Below are positions 33,631 through 41,825 of a stretch of DNA of 64,000 nt, one piece after another (position 1 is the first letter of the stretch; each line of letters opens with the position of its first letter). The stretch comes from Streptomyces vilmorinianum (GTDB lineage Bacteria > Actinomycetota > Actinomycetes > Streptomycetales > Streptomycetaceae): NCBI RefSeq assembly GCF_005517195.1, contig NZ_CP040244.1:2436001-2500000 (forward strand), in the 5' to 3' direction. Both the position numbers and the translations under genes were made by a program. Under the pieces are notes generated by a model that saw nothing but the letters and a program-made list of their open reading frames with translations, was not told the origin of the DNA and searched no databases.

Positions 33631-34881
33631 TCAGTGGTAAAGCAGATACTCCTGGCGTACGGCACGGAAAGCGGCCAGGTCATCGCCCCAGGCGCCCACC
33701 ACCTCGTCCGTGTCCGCGCCCGCGTCGACGAGGGTCCGCACGCGCGTCGAGCCCGTCAGCTTGTCGATCCAGTGGTCCGGTCGCCAGGCGAAGCCGCTCC
33801 ACGACCGCTTGGCGCTGATCAGCAGCCCGACACCGGCGCGTACGGGATCGAAGGCCGCCCGGTCGTGGACCTGCACCTGCACCCCGCCGACCGTCTTCCC
33901 CTGGAACTTGGAGAAGGTCGGGGCGAAGTATGCCTCCCGGAACCGCACCCCGGGCAGCTCCAGGGCATTCGCGGCCTCCGCCCACCGCCGGTCGACACCT
34001 TCAGCGCCGAGCAACTCGAAGGGGCGGGTGGTGCCGCGTCCCTCGGAGAGGTTGGTGCCCTCGAAGAGACAGGTGCCGGAGTAGACGAGCGCGGTGTCGG
34101 GCGTGGGCATGTTGGGGCTCGGCGGGACCCAGGGCAGCCCGGTCGCGTCGAAGAACTCCGCACGCTTCCAGCCCGACATCGTCACCGTCTCGAGCTCCAC
34201 CGGCCGCGCCAGGAACTCCCCGTTGAACAGCCGGGCCAGCTCCGCCACCGTCAGGCCGTGCGCCTGCGCGATCGGTTCGCGGCCCACGAAGGTGGCGAAG
34301 GCCCGGTCGAGGACGGGGCCGAGCGCCGCCCGCCCGGTCACCGGGTTCGGCCGGTCCAGGACCACGAACCGCTTCCCGGCGAGCGAGGCCGCCGCCATGC
34401 AGTCGTAGAGCGTCCAGATGTACGTGTAGAAGCGCGCGCCCACGTCCTGGATGTCGAAGACGACCGTGTCCACCCCCGACGCGGTGAAGACGTCCGCGAG
34501 CGGCTGTCCGCTCTTGAGGTACGTGTCGTAGACGGGGAGTCCGGTCGCGGGGTCGTCGTAGCGCCCCTCGGAGCCGCCCGCCTGCGCCGTCCCCCGGAAG
34601 CCGTGCTCGGGGCCGAAGACGGCCGTCAGATCCACCCGTTCGTCGGCGTGCATGACGTCGACGACGTGGCGGACGTCGGAGGTGATCCCGGTCGGGTTGG
34701 TGACGATGCCGACCCGCTCCCCGGCGAGCGCCGCGTAGCCGTCGGCGCAGAGCCGCTCGAAGCCGGTACGGACGCGGCGGCCGCCGTCGTGCGCGACGGC
34801 CAGGGGAGCCGCCGCGGCCCCCAGGCCCATCGCGCCGCCGGCGGCGAGCAGGCCGCGCCTGGACAGTCCGGACAGGCTCAT
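33631..34881 (-). CDS. namZ: Exo-beta-N-acetylmuramidase NamZ family protein (DUF1343), Tat-exported
   Basis: This 416-aa protein starts at 34881 behind GGGAGG. The N-terminus carries a Tat signal (SRRGLLAAGGAMGLGAAAA). Catalytic-domain hallmarks are GIVTNPTG, FGPEHGFRG, VFDIQDVGARFYTYI, VLDRPNPV and WVPPSPNMP. NamZ (Bacillus) removes terminal MurNAc from peptidoglycan fragments, so this enzyme probably recycles wall material outside the cell. Upstream in-frame starts to 35016 are rejected because they run through the next promoter region. Confidence 0.9.
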   Translation of the reverse strand: MSLSGLSRRGLLAAGGAMGLGAAAAPLAVAHDGGRRVRTGFERLCADGYAALAGERVGIVTNPTGITSDVRHVVDVMHADERVDLTAVFGPEHGFRGTAQAGGSEGRYDDPATGLPVYDTYLKSGQPLADVFTASGVDTVVFDIQDVGARFYTYIWTLYDCMAAASLAGKRFVVLDRPNPVTGRAALGPVLDRAFATFVGREPIAQAHGLTVAELARLFNGEFLARPVELETVTMSGWKRAEFFDATGLPWVPPSPNMPTPDTALVYSGTCLFEGTNLSEGRGTTRPFELLGAEGVDRRWAEAANALELPGVRFREAYFAPTFSKFQGKTVGGVQVQVHDRAAFDPVRAGVGLLISAKRSWSGFAWRPDHWIDKLTGSTRVRTLVDAGADTDEVVGAWGDDLAAFRAVRQEYLLYH

Positions 34882-34984
34882 GCGGAAACCTCCCTGATCG
34901 CCTTCCCTGACATGGGCACGCACGCTAGCGCTCCTGACGGTCCCAGGGAACGAGGCGTGCGCCAGAGGTCTTCCCCTGTCACAT

Positions 34985-34998
34985 ACCGACTGGTTAGT
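34985..34998. promoter_or_regulatory. TetR operator site A upstream of the SDR gene
   Basis: ACCGACTGGTTAGT (6-2-6, imperfect) lies 36 bp before the SDR ATG, within ACATACCGACTGGTTAGTC. The reverse complement of 40441-40461 begins ACATACCGACTGGT as well, a 14-base identity, marking a shared operator. Confidence 0.75.
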
Positions 34999-35033
34999 CT
35001 GCCGGTACGGTCGCAACGGAGAGGCGGGTCTCG

Positions 35034-35798
35034 ATGAGTACGGTGCAAGGCGCTGGAGTGGTCGTCACGGGAGCGGGCGGCGGGATCGGAGCCGCACTGG
35101 CCCGCCGGTTCGCCGCCGAGGGCGCCCGGGTCGTCGTCAACGACCTCGACCCGGGCCGCACCAAGGCCGTCGCCGACGAGATCGGCGCCACCGCCGTCGT
35201 CGGCGACGCCTCCGCGATCGTCGAGGGGGCCCGCGAGGCCCTCGGCGGCACCGTGGACGTGTGGTGCGCCAACGCCGGACTCGCCTCGCCCGGCGACGCC
35301 TTCGCCGACGAGGCCGTCTGGGCGGCCGCCTGGGACGTCAACGTCATGGCCCATGTCCGCGCGGCCCGCGCGCTGCTCCCCGACTGGCTGGAGCGCGGCA
35401 GCGGCCGCTTCGTCTCCACCGTCTCCGCCGCAGGCCTGCTCACCATGGTCGGCGCCGCGCCGTACAGCGTCTCCAAGCACGGCGCGTACGCCTTCGCCGA
35501 ATGGCTCTCCCTCACCTACCGCCACCGAGGGGTCAAGGTCCACGCCATCTGCCCGCAGGGCGTCCGTACGGACATGCTGACCGCCGCCGGATCGGCCGGC
35601 GAACTCGTCCTCACCCCCACGGCCATCGAGCCCGAGGACGTCGCCGACTCCCTCTTCGAGGCCATCGAGGCCGACCGCTTCCTGGTCCTGCCGCACCCCG
35701 AGGTCGCCGACTACTACCGGGCCCGGGCGACCGATCCCGAGCGGTGGATCGGCAACATGAACCACATCCAGCGGAAGTGGGAGGGGGAGGGCCGATGA
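35034..35798 (+). CDS. Short-chain dehydrogenase/reductase of the 4-hydroxyacyl-CoA module
   Basis: This 254-aa SDR has a nucleotide motif VVTGAGGGIGAAL and the catalytic Ser131, Tyr144 and Lys148 (APYSVSKHG). It is the first gene of a three-gene run; its TGA overlaps the acyl-CoA synthetase ATG (ATGA). In the Pseudomonas levulinate pathway an SDR (LvaD) reduces the 4-keto group of levulinyl-CoA; by context this protein is a candidate for that or a similar reduction. The exact substrate is inferred only from neighbours. Confidence 0.9.
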   Translation: MSTVQGAGVVVTGAGGGIGAALARRFAAEGARVVVNDLDPGRTKAVADEIGATAVVGDASAIVEGAREALGGTVDVWCANAGLASPGDAFADEAVWAAAWDVNVMAHVRAARALLPDWLERGSGRFVSTVSAAGLLTMVGAAPYSVSKHGAYAFAEWLSLTYRHRGVKVHAICPQGVRTDMLTAAGSAGELVLTPTAIEPEDVADSLFEAIEADRFLVLPHPEVADYYRARATDPERWIGNMNHIQRKWEGEGR

Positions 35799-37525
35799 CG
35801 TCGACCGACTCGACCGACGCGACCGACTCGACCGACGCGACCGACGCGACCGACTCGACGGACCCGACCCGCGCGACGGAGTCGGTCTACGCGGCCAAGC
35901 CGTGGCTCGCCCAGCTCACCGACACCCAGCGGACGCCCATAGCCCCGCCGCCCACCGCGCTGCACGCCTTCCGCGCGGCCGCGGGCCGCGGACCCGAGCG
36001 CCCGGCCCTCGTCTACTTCGACGGCCGCCTGACCTACCGCGAGACCGACGCGCTCTCCGACTCGGTCGCCGGGCACCTCGCCGCCCGTGGCCTCGCGCGG
36101 GGCGACCGCGTCGCGATCATGCTCCAGAACAGCCCGCACTTCGTGCTCGCCCTGCTCGGCGCCTGGAAGGCGGGCGCGACCGTCGTCCCGCTCAACCCCA
36201 TGTACAAGGCGGGCGAGGTCGGACACGCCCTGCGCGACTCCGGCGCCACCGCCCTGATCTGCTCCGACCGGGCCTGGGCAGCGTATCTGGGGGAGAGCGC
36301 CGCCGACTCCTCCGTACGGATCGCGCTCACCGCCTGCGAACGCGACCTCCAGACCCGCGACGACCCGCGCGTCCTCGGCTTCGAGCGCGTGCCCACCGAC
36401 GCCGACGACCTGCTGACCGTCGCCCGCGCCGCACACCCCGCCCCCACGGACCGCGAGCTCACGGGCGACGACGTGGCCCTGATCAGCTACACCTCCGGCA
36501 CCAGCGGCACCCCCAAGGGCGCCCTCAACCTCCACCGGGGCATCACCTACAACGCCGAACGCCAGCGCACCGGGCACCCCGTCCCCGAGGGAGTCGGCTA
36601 CTTCGTGCTCGCCCCGCTCTTCCACATCACCGGCCTGGTCTGCGAGCTCGCCGCCTGCTTCGCCAACGCCGGCACCCTCGTCCTCGCCTACCGCTTCGAC
36701 GCCGGAGTGGTCCTCGACGCCTTCCTGGAGCACCGCCCCGCCTACACGGTCGGCCCCTCCACCGCCTTCATGGCGCTCGCCGCGCACCCGGACGCCACCC
36801 CCGACCACTTCTCCTCGTTCCGGATCATCTCCTCGGGCGGCGCCCCGGTCCCGCCCGCACTGGTGGAGAAGTTCCGCGCCGGCTTCGGTCCGTACATCCG
36901 CAACGGCTACGGCCTCACCGAGTGCACGGCCCCCTGCGCAGCGGTACCGCCCGAGAAGGAGGCCCCGGTGGACCCCGCCTCCGGCACCCTCTCGGTCGGC
37001 GTGCCCGGGCCCGACACCGTCGTCCGCATCCTCGACGAGACCGGCACCGAGGTGCCCTTCGGCGAGCAGGGCGAGATCGCGGTACGCGGACCCCAGGTCG
37101 TCCCCGGATACTGGCGGCTCCCCGAGGCCACCGAGCAGACCTTCCCCGACGGGGAGCTGCGGACCGGTGACATCGGCTTCATGGACGCGGACGGCTGGCT
37201 CTACGTCGTCGACCGCAAGAAGGACATGATCAACGCCTCCGGCTTCAAGGTCTGGCCGCGCGAGGTCGAGGACGTCCTCTACACCCACCCCGCCGTGCGC
37301 GAGGCGGCCGTCGTCGGGATCCCCGACGCCTACCGGGGCGAGACGGTGAAGGCCTATGTGAGCCTGCGCCCGGGCGCCGCCGTGGAGCCCGCCGACCTCT
37401 CCGCGTACTGCGAGCAGCGGCTCGCCGCGTACAAGTACCCGCGCGAGGTCGAGATCCTGGCGGAGCTGCCCAAGACGACAAGTGGGAAGATCCTGAGGCG
37501 GGAACTGCGTTCCCCCAAGCGATGA
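35795..37525 (+). CDS. Acyl-CoA synthetase with repetitive N-terminal extension
   Basis: This 576-aa AMP-forming ligase contains ISYTSGTSGTPKGALN, NGYGLTECTAP, the hinge VDRKKDMINASGFKVWP and the C-terminal Lys in PKTTSGKILRRE. It activates a carboxylic acid to its CoA ester. Codons 3-24 encode a run of Ser/Ala-Thr-Asp triplets built from 9-bp DNA repeats, likely a disordered tail. The start is fixed by GGGAGGGGGAGG and coupling to the SDR. In the LvaE role it would activate a keto or hydroxy acid. Confidence 0.93.
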   Translation: MTSTDSTDATDSTDATDATDSTDPTRATESVYAAKPWLAQLTDTQRTPIAPPPTALHAFRAAAGRGPERPALVYFDGRLTYRETDALSDSVAGHLAARGLARGDRVAIMLQNSPHFVLALLGAWKAGATVVPLNPMYKAGEVGHALRDSGATALICSDRAWAAYLGESAADSSVRIALTACERDLQTRDDPRVLGFERVPTDADDLLTVARAAHPAPTDRELTGDDVALISYTSGTSGTPKGALNLHRGITYNAERQRTGHPVPEGVGYFVLAPLFHITGLVCELAACFANAGTLVLAYRFDAGVVLDAFLEHRPAYTVGPSTAFMALAAHPDATPDHFSSFRIISSGGAPVPPALVEKFRAGFGPYIRNGYGLTECTAPCAAVPPEKEAPVDPASGTLSVGVPGPDTVVRILDETGTEVPFGEQGEIAVRGPQVVPGYWRLPEATEQTFPDGELRTGDIGFMDADGWLYVVDRKKDMINASGFKVWPREVEDVLYTHPAVREAAVVGIPDAYRGETVKAYVSLRPGAAVEPADLSAYCEQRLAAYKYPREVEILAELPKTTSGKILRRELRSPKR

Positions 37526-37561
37526 CGATCACGGACGATCACGAGTGAAAGGCGGCGGCGC

Positions 37562-38155
37562 ATGGCCAGGACGACGGACGGGAGCGGTACCCCCGTCCCC
37601 CAGAGGCTGCTGGCCGCTGCCACCCGGCTCTTCGCGGAGCGGGGCTACGACCGCACCTCCGTCCAGGAGATCGTGGAGGCGGCGGGTGTCACCAAGGGCG
37701 CGCTCTACCACTACTTCGGCTCCAAGGAGGACCTCCTCCAGGAGGTCTACTCCCGGGTGCTGCGGCTCCAGCAGGAGCGGCTCGACGCCTTCGCGGACGC
37801 CGACGCCCCGGTGGAGCAGAGGCTGCGCGACGCCGCCGCCGACGTCGTCGTGACGACGATCGAGAACCTCGACGACGCCTCGATCTTCTTCCGCTCCATG
37901 CACCACCTCAGCCCGGAGAAGAACAAGCAGGTACGGGCCGAGCGGCGGCGCTACCACGAGCGGTTCCGGGCCCTGATCGAGGAGGGCCAGGAGGCCGGGG
38001 TCTTCTCCACGGCGACCCCGGCCGACCTGGTCGTGGACTACCACTTCGGGTCGGTCCACCACCTGTCCACGTGGTACCGCCCGGACGGGCCCCTCACCCC
38101 GCAGCAGGTCGCCGACCAGCTCGCCGACCTGCTGCTGCGGGCCCTGCGTCCTTAG
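37562..38155 (+). CDS. TetR family regulator of the 4-hydroxyacyl-CoA module
   Basis: This 197-aa protein has a TetR DNA-binding domain (QRLLAAATRLFAERGYDRT, IVEAAGVTKGALYHYFGSKEDLL) and a C-terminal half typical of acyl-CoA-responsive repressors (RSMHHLSPEKNKQVRAERRRYHE). It is 36 bp after the synthetase gene on the same strand and convergent with the dehydrogenase/kinase pair. Sites A (34985) and B (40444) flank the whole module and are the predicted targets. Confidence 0.93.
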   Translation: MARTTDGSGTPVPQRLLAAATRLFAERGYDRTSVQEIVEAAGVTKGALYHYFGSKEDLLQEVYSRVLRLQQERLDAFADADAPVEQRLRDAAADVVVTTIENLDDASIFFRSMHHLSPEKNKQVRAERRRYHERFRALIEEGQEAGVFSTATPADLVVDYHFGSVHHLSTWYRPDGPLTPQQVADQLADLLLRALRP

Positions 38156-38158
38156 CGC

Positions 38159-39373
38159 CTACAGGTACTTCTTCAGCTCCCGCCGCGCCAGCGAGCGCTG
38201 GTGCACCTCGTCCGGGCCGTCCGCCAGCTTCAGCGTCCGCGCCGCGGCCCAGAGCTCGGCCAGCGGGAAGTCCTGCGAGACCCCGCCCGCGCCGTGCACC
38301 TGGACCGCCTTGTCGAGGATGTCGACCACCGCGCGCGGGGTGGCGATCTTGATGGCCTGGATCTCCGTGTGCGCGCCCCGGTTGCCGGCGGTGTCCATCA
38401 GCCAGGCGGTCTTGAGGACGAGCAGCCGCAGCTGTTCGACGGTCACCCGGGCGTCCGCGATCCAGTTCTGGACCACGCCCTGCTGGGCGATCGGCTTGCC
38501 GAAGGCGGTACGGGACACGGCCCGGCGGCACATCAGCTCGATGGCCCGCTCGGCCATGCCGATCAGCCGCATGCAGTGGTGGATCCGGCCGGGGCCGAGC
38601 CGGGCCTGGGCGATGGCGAAGCCGCCGCCCTCCTCGCCGATCAGGTTCGAGGCCGGAACGCGGGCGTCGTGGAAGACGACCTCGGCGTGACCGCCGTGGT
38701 CGTGGTCCTCGTAGCCGTACACCTGCATCGCGCGCCGCACCTCGACACCGGGGGTGTCGCGCGGGACGAGGATCATCGACTGCTGGCGGCGGATGTCCGC
38801 GCCGTGCGGGTCGGTCTTGCCCATGACGATGAAGATCTTGCAGTCGGGGCTCATCGCCCCGGAGATGTACCACTTGCGGCCGCTGACGACGTACTCGTCG
38901 CCGTCGCGCGCGATCCGCGTCTCGATGTTCGTCGCGTCCGAGGAGGCCACCTCGGGCTCGGTCATCGCGAACGCCGAGCGGATCTCCCCGGCGAGCAGCG
39001 GCTCCAGCCACTGCTTCTTCTGCGCCTCGTCGCCGAACTGGGCGAGCACCTCCATGTTCCCGGTGTCGGGGGCCGCGCAGTTGAGGGCCGTGGGCGCCAG
39101 CTGGGGGCTGCGGCCGGTGATCTCGGCGAGCGGCGCGTACTGCAGGTTGGTGAGCCCCGCCCCGTACTCCTCGTCCGGCAGGAAGAGGTTCCACAGCCCC
39201 TGGCGCCTGGCCTCGGCCTTCAGGTCCTCGACGATCCGCGGCGTGTCCCACGGCGAGGCGAGCAGCGCCCGCTGCTCGTGGGCGATCTGCTCGGCGGGGT
39301 ACACGTGCTCGTCCATGAAGGCGAGGAGTTTCGCCCGCAGCTCCTCGGTGCGCGCGTCGAATGCGAAGTCCAT
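38159..39373 (-). CDS. ACAD10/11-type acyl-CoA dehydrogenase (LvaC-like)
   Basis: This 404-aa protein belongs to the ACAD10/ACAD11 branch: SAFAMTEPEVASSDATNIET, LGPGRIHHCMRLIGMAERA, and the C-terminal QVHGAGGVSQDFPL, with KLADGPDEVH replacing the usual catalytic Glu segment. In animals and in Pseudomonas LvaC, these enzymes act on 4-phosphorylated acyl-CoA, eliminating phosphate to give the enoyl- or 3-hydroxyacyl-CoA. It begins 6 bp after the kinase-like gene and is cotranscribed with it. The branch assignment is from recognised sequence blocks. Confidence 0.93.
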   Translation of the reverse strand: MDFAFDARTEELRAKLLAFMDEHVYPAEQIAHEQRALLASPWDTPRIVEDLKAEARRQGLWNLFLPDEEYGAGLTNLQYAPLAEITGRSPQLAPTALNCAAPDTGNMEVLAQFGDEAQKKQWLEPLLAGEIRSAFAMTEPEVASSDATNIETRIARDGDEYVVSGRKWYISGAMSPDCKIFIVMGKTDPHGADIRRQQSMILVPRDTPGVEVRRAMQVYGYEDHDHGGHAEVVFHDARVPASNLIGEEGGGFAIAQARLGPGRIHHCMRLIGMAERAIELMCRRAVSRTAFGKPIAQQGVVQNWIADARVTVEQLRLLVLKTAWLMDTAGNRGAHTEIQAIKIATPRAVVDILDKAVQVHGAGGVSQDFPLAELWAAARTLKLADGPDEVHQRSLARRELKKYL

Positions 39374-39379
39374 GGCGGT

Positions 39380-40402
39380 TCAGCCTTCCTGGAGGGTGGT
39401 GAGGCCGTGCTCGATGAAGACGGGGACGAGTTCGCCGATGCGGTCGAAGCCGGCGCCGACGGTCTGGCCGAGGGTGTAGCGGTAGTGGATGCCCTCCAGG
39501 ATCACGGCGAGCTTGAACCAGGCGAAGGCCGTGTACCAGGAGATCGCGGAGGTGTCGCGGCCCGAGCGGGCGGCGTAGCGCTCGATCAGCTCGGCGGGCG
39601 TGGGGTGCCCGGCGGCCGTGGCGGTCGTGCTGACGGGGGAGTGCGGGACGTCGAGCCGCGCGCTGTACATCGCGAGCAGGCCGAGGTCGGTCAGCGGGTC
39701 GCCGAGGGTGGACATCTCCCAGTCGAGGACGGCCTTGATGCGGTCGTCCTCGCCGATCAGGACGTTGTCCAGGCGGTAGTCGCCGTGCACGACCGTGGGG
39801 GCGGGGGAGGCCGGGAGCGCGCGGCCGAGGGCGGCGTGCAGCTCGTCGATGCCCGCGAGATCGCGGCCCCGGGAGGCTGCGAGCTGCTTGCCCCAGCGGC
39901 GCAGCTGGCGGTCGAGGAAGCCCTCGGGGCGCCCGAAGTCGCCCAGACCCACCGCGGCGGGGTCCACGGCGTGCAGGTCGACGAGGGTGTCGACCAGGCC
40001 GAGGACGGCCTCGCGGGTGCGCTCGGGGCCGAGCGGGGCGAGCTGTTCGGCCGAGCGGTACGGGGTTCCGGCGACGAACTCCATGACGTAGAACGGCGCG
40101 CCGAGCACGGTGTCGTCCTCGCACAGCAGGACGGGCTCCGGGACGGGCACGGCGGTCCCGTGCAGGGCGCTGATCACGCGGTGCTCGCGCTTCATGTCGT
40201 GTGCCGTGGCCAGGACGTGGCCGAGCGGCGGCCTGCGGACCACCCACTGGACGGTGCCGTCCGTGACGACGTACGTGAGGTTGGACCGGCCGCCCTCGAT
40301 CAGCCGGGCGGTGAGCGGGCCGCGCAGGAGTCCCGGCCGTTCCCGGTCGAGGAATCCGCGCAACTGCCCGGGGTCGAGACCGGGCGGCGGTGCTGAACTC
40401 AT
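39380..40402 (-). CDS. APH-fold kinase, ACAD10/11 N-terminal-type (LvaA-like)
   Basis: This 340-aa phosphotransferase contains IEGGRSNLTYVVTDG, VVRRPPLGHVLATAHDMKRE, the catalytic loop VVHGDYRLDNVLIGED and metal-binding DWEMSTLGDPLTDLGLL. These blocks correspond to the kinase half that in human ACAD10/11 is fused to the dehydrogenase; here the two halves are separate adjacent genes. By analogy it phosphorylates the 4-hydroxyl of a hydroxyacyl-CoA. Operator site B is 42 bp upstream. Confidence 0.92.
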   Translation of the reverse strand: MSSAPPPGLDPGQLRGFLDRERPGLLRGPLTARLIEGGRSNLTYVVTDGTVQWVVRRPPLGHVLATAHDMKREHRVISALHGTAVPVPEPVLLCEDDTVLGAPFYVMEFVAGTPYRSAEQLAPLGPERTREAVLGLVDTLVDLHAVDPAAVGLGDFGRPEGFLDRQLRRWGKQLAASRGRDLAGIDELHAALGRALPASPAPTVVHGDYRLDNVLIGEDDRIKAVLDWEMSTLGDPLTDLGLLAMYSARLDVPHSPVSTTATAAGHPTPAELIERYAARSGRDTSAISWYTAFAWFKLAVILEGIHYRYTLGQTVGAGFDRIGELVPVFIEHGLTTLQEG

Positions 40403-40443
40403 CGTGCGTACCTCCAGAGGGTGGCTGGTCGGCGTTCATGATG

Positions 40444-40457
40444 ACCGACCAGTCGGT
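40444..40457. promoter_or_regulatory. TetR operator site B upstream of the kinase/dehydrogenase operon
   Basis: ACCGACCAGTCGGT is a perfect 6-2-6 palindrome, extended as TGACCGACCAGTCGGTATGT. It lies between the divergent kinase and glucarate-dehydratase-like genes and matches site A at 34985. Confidence 0.8.
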
Positions 40458-40515
40458 ATGTCGTCCAGGGTTCGGGAGGGAAAGCCGTGCCGTCGGTCTG
40501 GTCGTGGATTGTCTG

Positions 40516-40532
40516 TGTGAATATGGTTCACA
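40516..40532. promoter_or_regulatory. Palindrome abutting the start of the glucarate-dehydratase-like gene
   Basis: TGTGAATATGGTTCACA is a perfect 6-5-6 dyad ending one base before the ATG at 40534. Its position would block initiation, and its sequence is of GntR/LacI type. There is no Shine-Dalgarno between it and the ATG. Confidence 0.65.
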
Positions 40533-40533
40533 T

Positions 40534-41772
40534 ATGAATCCAGAGCTGCTCGTCGAGGAAGTCCGGCTGACCCCGATCCTGATCTCCGACCCTCCTCTGC
40601 TCAACACTCAGGGCGTGCATCAGCCCCTCACCCCCCGGCTCGTGGTCGAAGTGGTCACGCGAGGCGGGATCGCCGGCCTCGGGGAGACCTACGGCGACGG
40701 AAGGTATCTGGACCTCGCACGCCCGCTGGCCGCGGCGCTGCCCGGGCGCTCGGTCACGGACGTGAACGGCCTGTTCTCGCTCGCCGCGCGGGTGTGCGGC
40801 GACTCACGGGCGGTGGACGAGCGGGTCGACGCCGGCGGACTGCGCGGGGTGCAGACCGCCGACAAGCTCCGCCTCTCCGTCGTCTCGGCCTTCGAGGTCG
40901 CCTGCCTGGACGCGCTCGGCAAGACCCTCGGCCTGCCCGTCCACGCCCTGCTCGGCGGCAAGGTCCGCGACTCCGTCGAGTACAGCGCGTATCTCTTCTA
41001 CAAGTTCGCCGGGACGGACACGTGGGGGGAGGCGCTCGACCCGGCCGGGATCGTCGACCAGGCCCGACGCTTCGACCGGATGTACGGCTTCCGCTCCTTC
41101 AAGCTCAAGGGCGGTGTCTTCCCGCCCGAGCAGGAGATCGCCGCGATCCGCGCCCTGGCCGAGAAGTTCCCCGGACGCCCGCTGCGGCTCGACCCCAACG
41201 GCGCCTGGTCCGTGGAGACCTCCCTGGAGGTGGCGCGGGAGCTGAAGGACGTCCTGGAGTATCTGGAGGACCCGGCGACCGGCACGCATGCGATGGCCGA
41301 GATCGCCGCCCGTACGGACGTGCCCCTCGCGACCAACATGTGCGTGACGACCTTCGAGGAGGTACCGGAGGCCTTCGCCCGGGACGCGGTACGGATCGTG
41401 CTCTGCGACCACCACTACTGGGGCGGCCTGCACCGCACCCGCGAACTGGCCGCGCTCTGCCGCACGTACGGCGTAGGGCTCTCCATGCACTCCAACACCC
41501 ACCTGGGCATCAGCCTCGCCGCCATGACCCAGGTGGCCGCGACGCTGCCCGACCTCGACCACGCCTGCGACACCCACTACCCCTGGCAGACCGAGGACGT
41601 CGTCACCACCCGCCCCGTCTTCGAGGACGGCCGGCTCGCGGTCTCCGACGCCCCGGGTCTCGGCGTCGACCTGGACCCCGAGGCCCTCGCGACCCTCCAC
41701 CGCCGCTGGCTCGACGACGACGGCACGATGCGGGACCGCGACGACGCGGCGGCGATGCGTAGGCGCGGGTAG
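40534..41772 (+). CDS. Enolase-superfamily glucarate dehydratase-like protein
   Basis: This 412-aa protein has the mandelate racemase/glucarate dehydratase residues: Lys190 and Lys192 in SFKLKGG, Asp220 in LDPNGAW, Glu245 in YLEDPATG, Asn268 in TNMC, and His319 in SMHSNTHLG. The last block is characteristic of glucarate dehydratases, which convert D-glucarate to 5-keto-4-deoxyglucarate. No aldolase or transporter for that pathway is near, so the substrate may be another acid sugar. The ATG start at 40534 is preferred over the in-frame ATG at 40390. Confidence 0.9.
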   Translation: MNPELLVEEVRLTPILISDPPLLNTQGVHQPLTPRLVVEVVTRGGIAGLGETYGDGRYLDLARPLAAALPGRSVTDVNGLFSLAARVCGDSRAVDERVDAGGLRGVQTADKLRLSVVSAFEVACLDALGKTLGLPVHALLGGKVRDSVEYSAYLFYKFAGTDTWGEALDPAGIVDQARRFDRMYGFRSFKLKGGVFPPEQEIAAIRALAEKFPGRPLRLDPNGAWSVETSLEVARELKDVLEYLEDPATGTHAMAEIAARTDVPLATNMCVTTFEEVPEAFARDAVRIVLCDHHYWGGLHRTRELAALCRTYGVGLSMHSNTHLGISLAAMTQVAATLPDLDHACDTHYPWQTEDVVTTRPVFEDGRLAVSDAPGLGVDLDPEALATLHRRWLDDDGTMRDRDDAAAMRRRG

Positions 41773-41781
41773 GGGCCGTGC

Positions 41782-41810
41782 GGGCGCCTTCGCCCCTTGG
41801 GCCGGCGCCC
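41782..41810. terminator. Hairpin between convergent genes
   Basis: GGGCGCC and GGCGCCC form a 7-bp stem with a 15-nt loop in the 50-bp gap between the dehydratase and MBL genes. Confidence 0.55.
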
Positions 41811-41825
41811 ACGGAGCTCCGCAGG

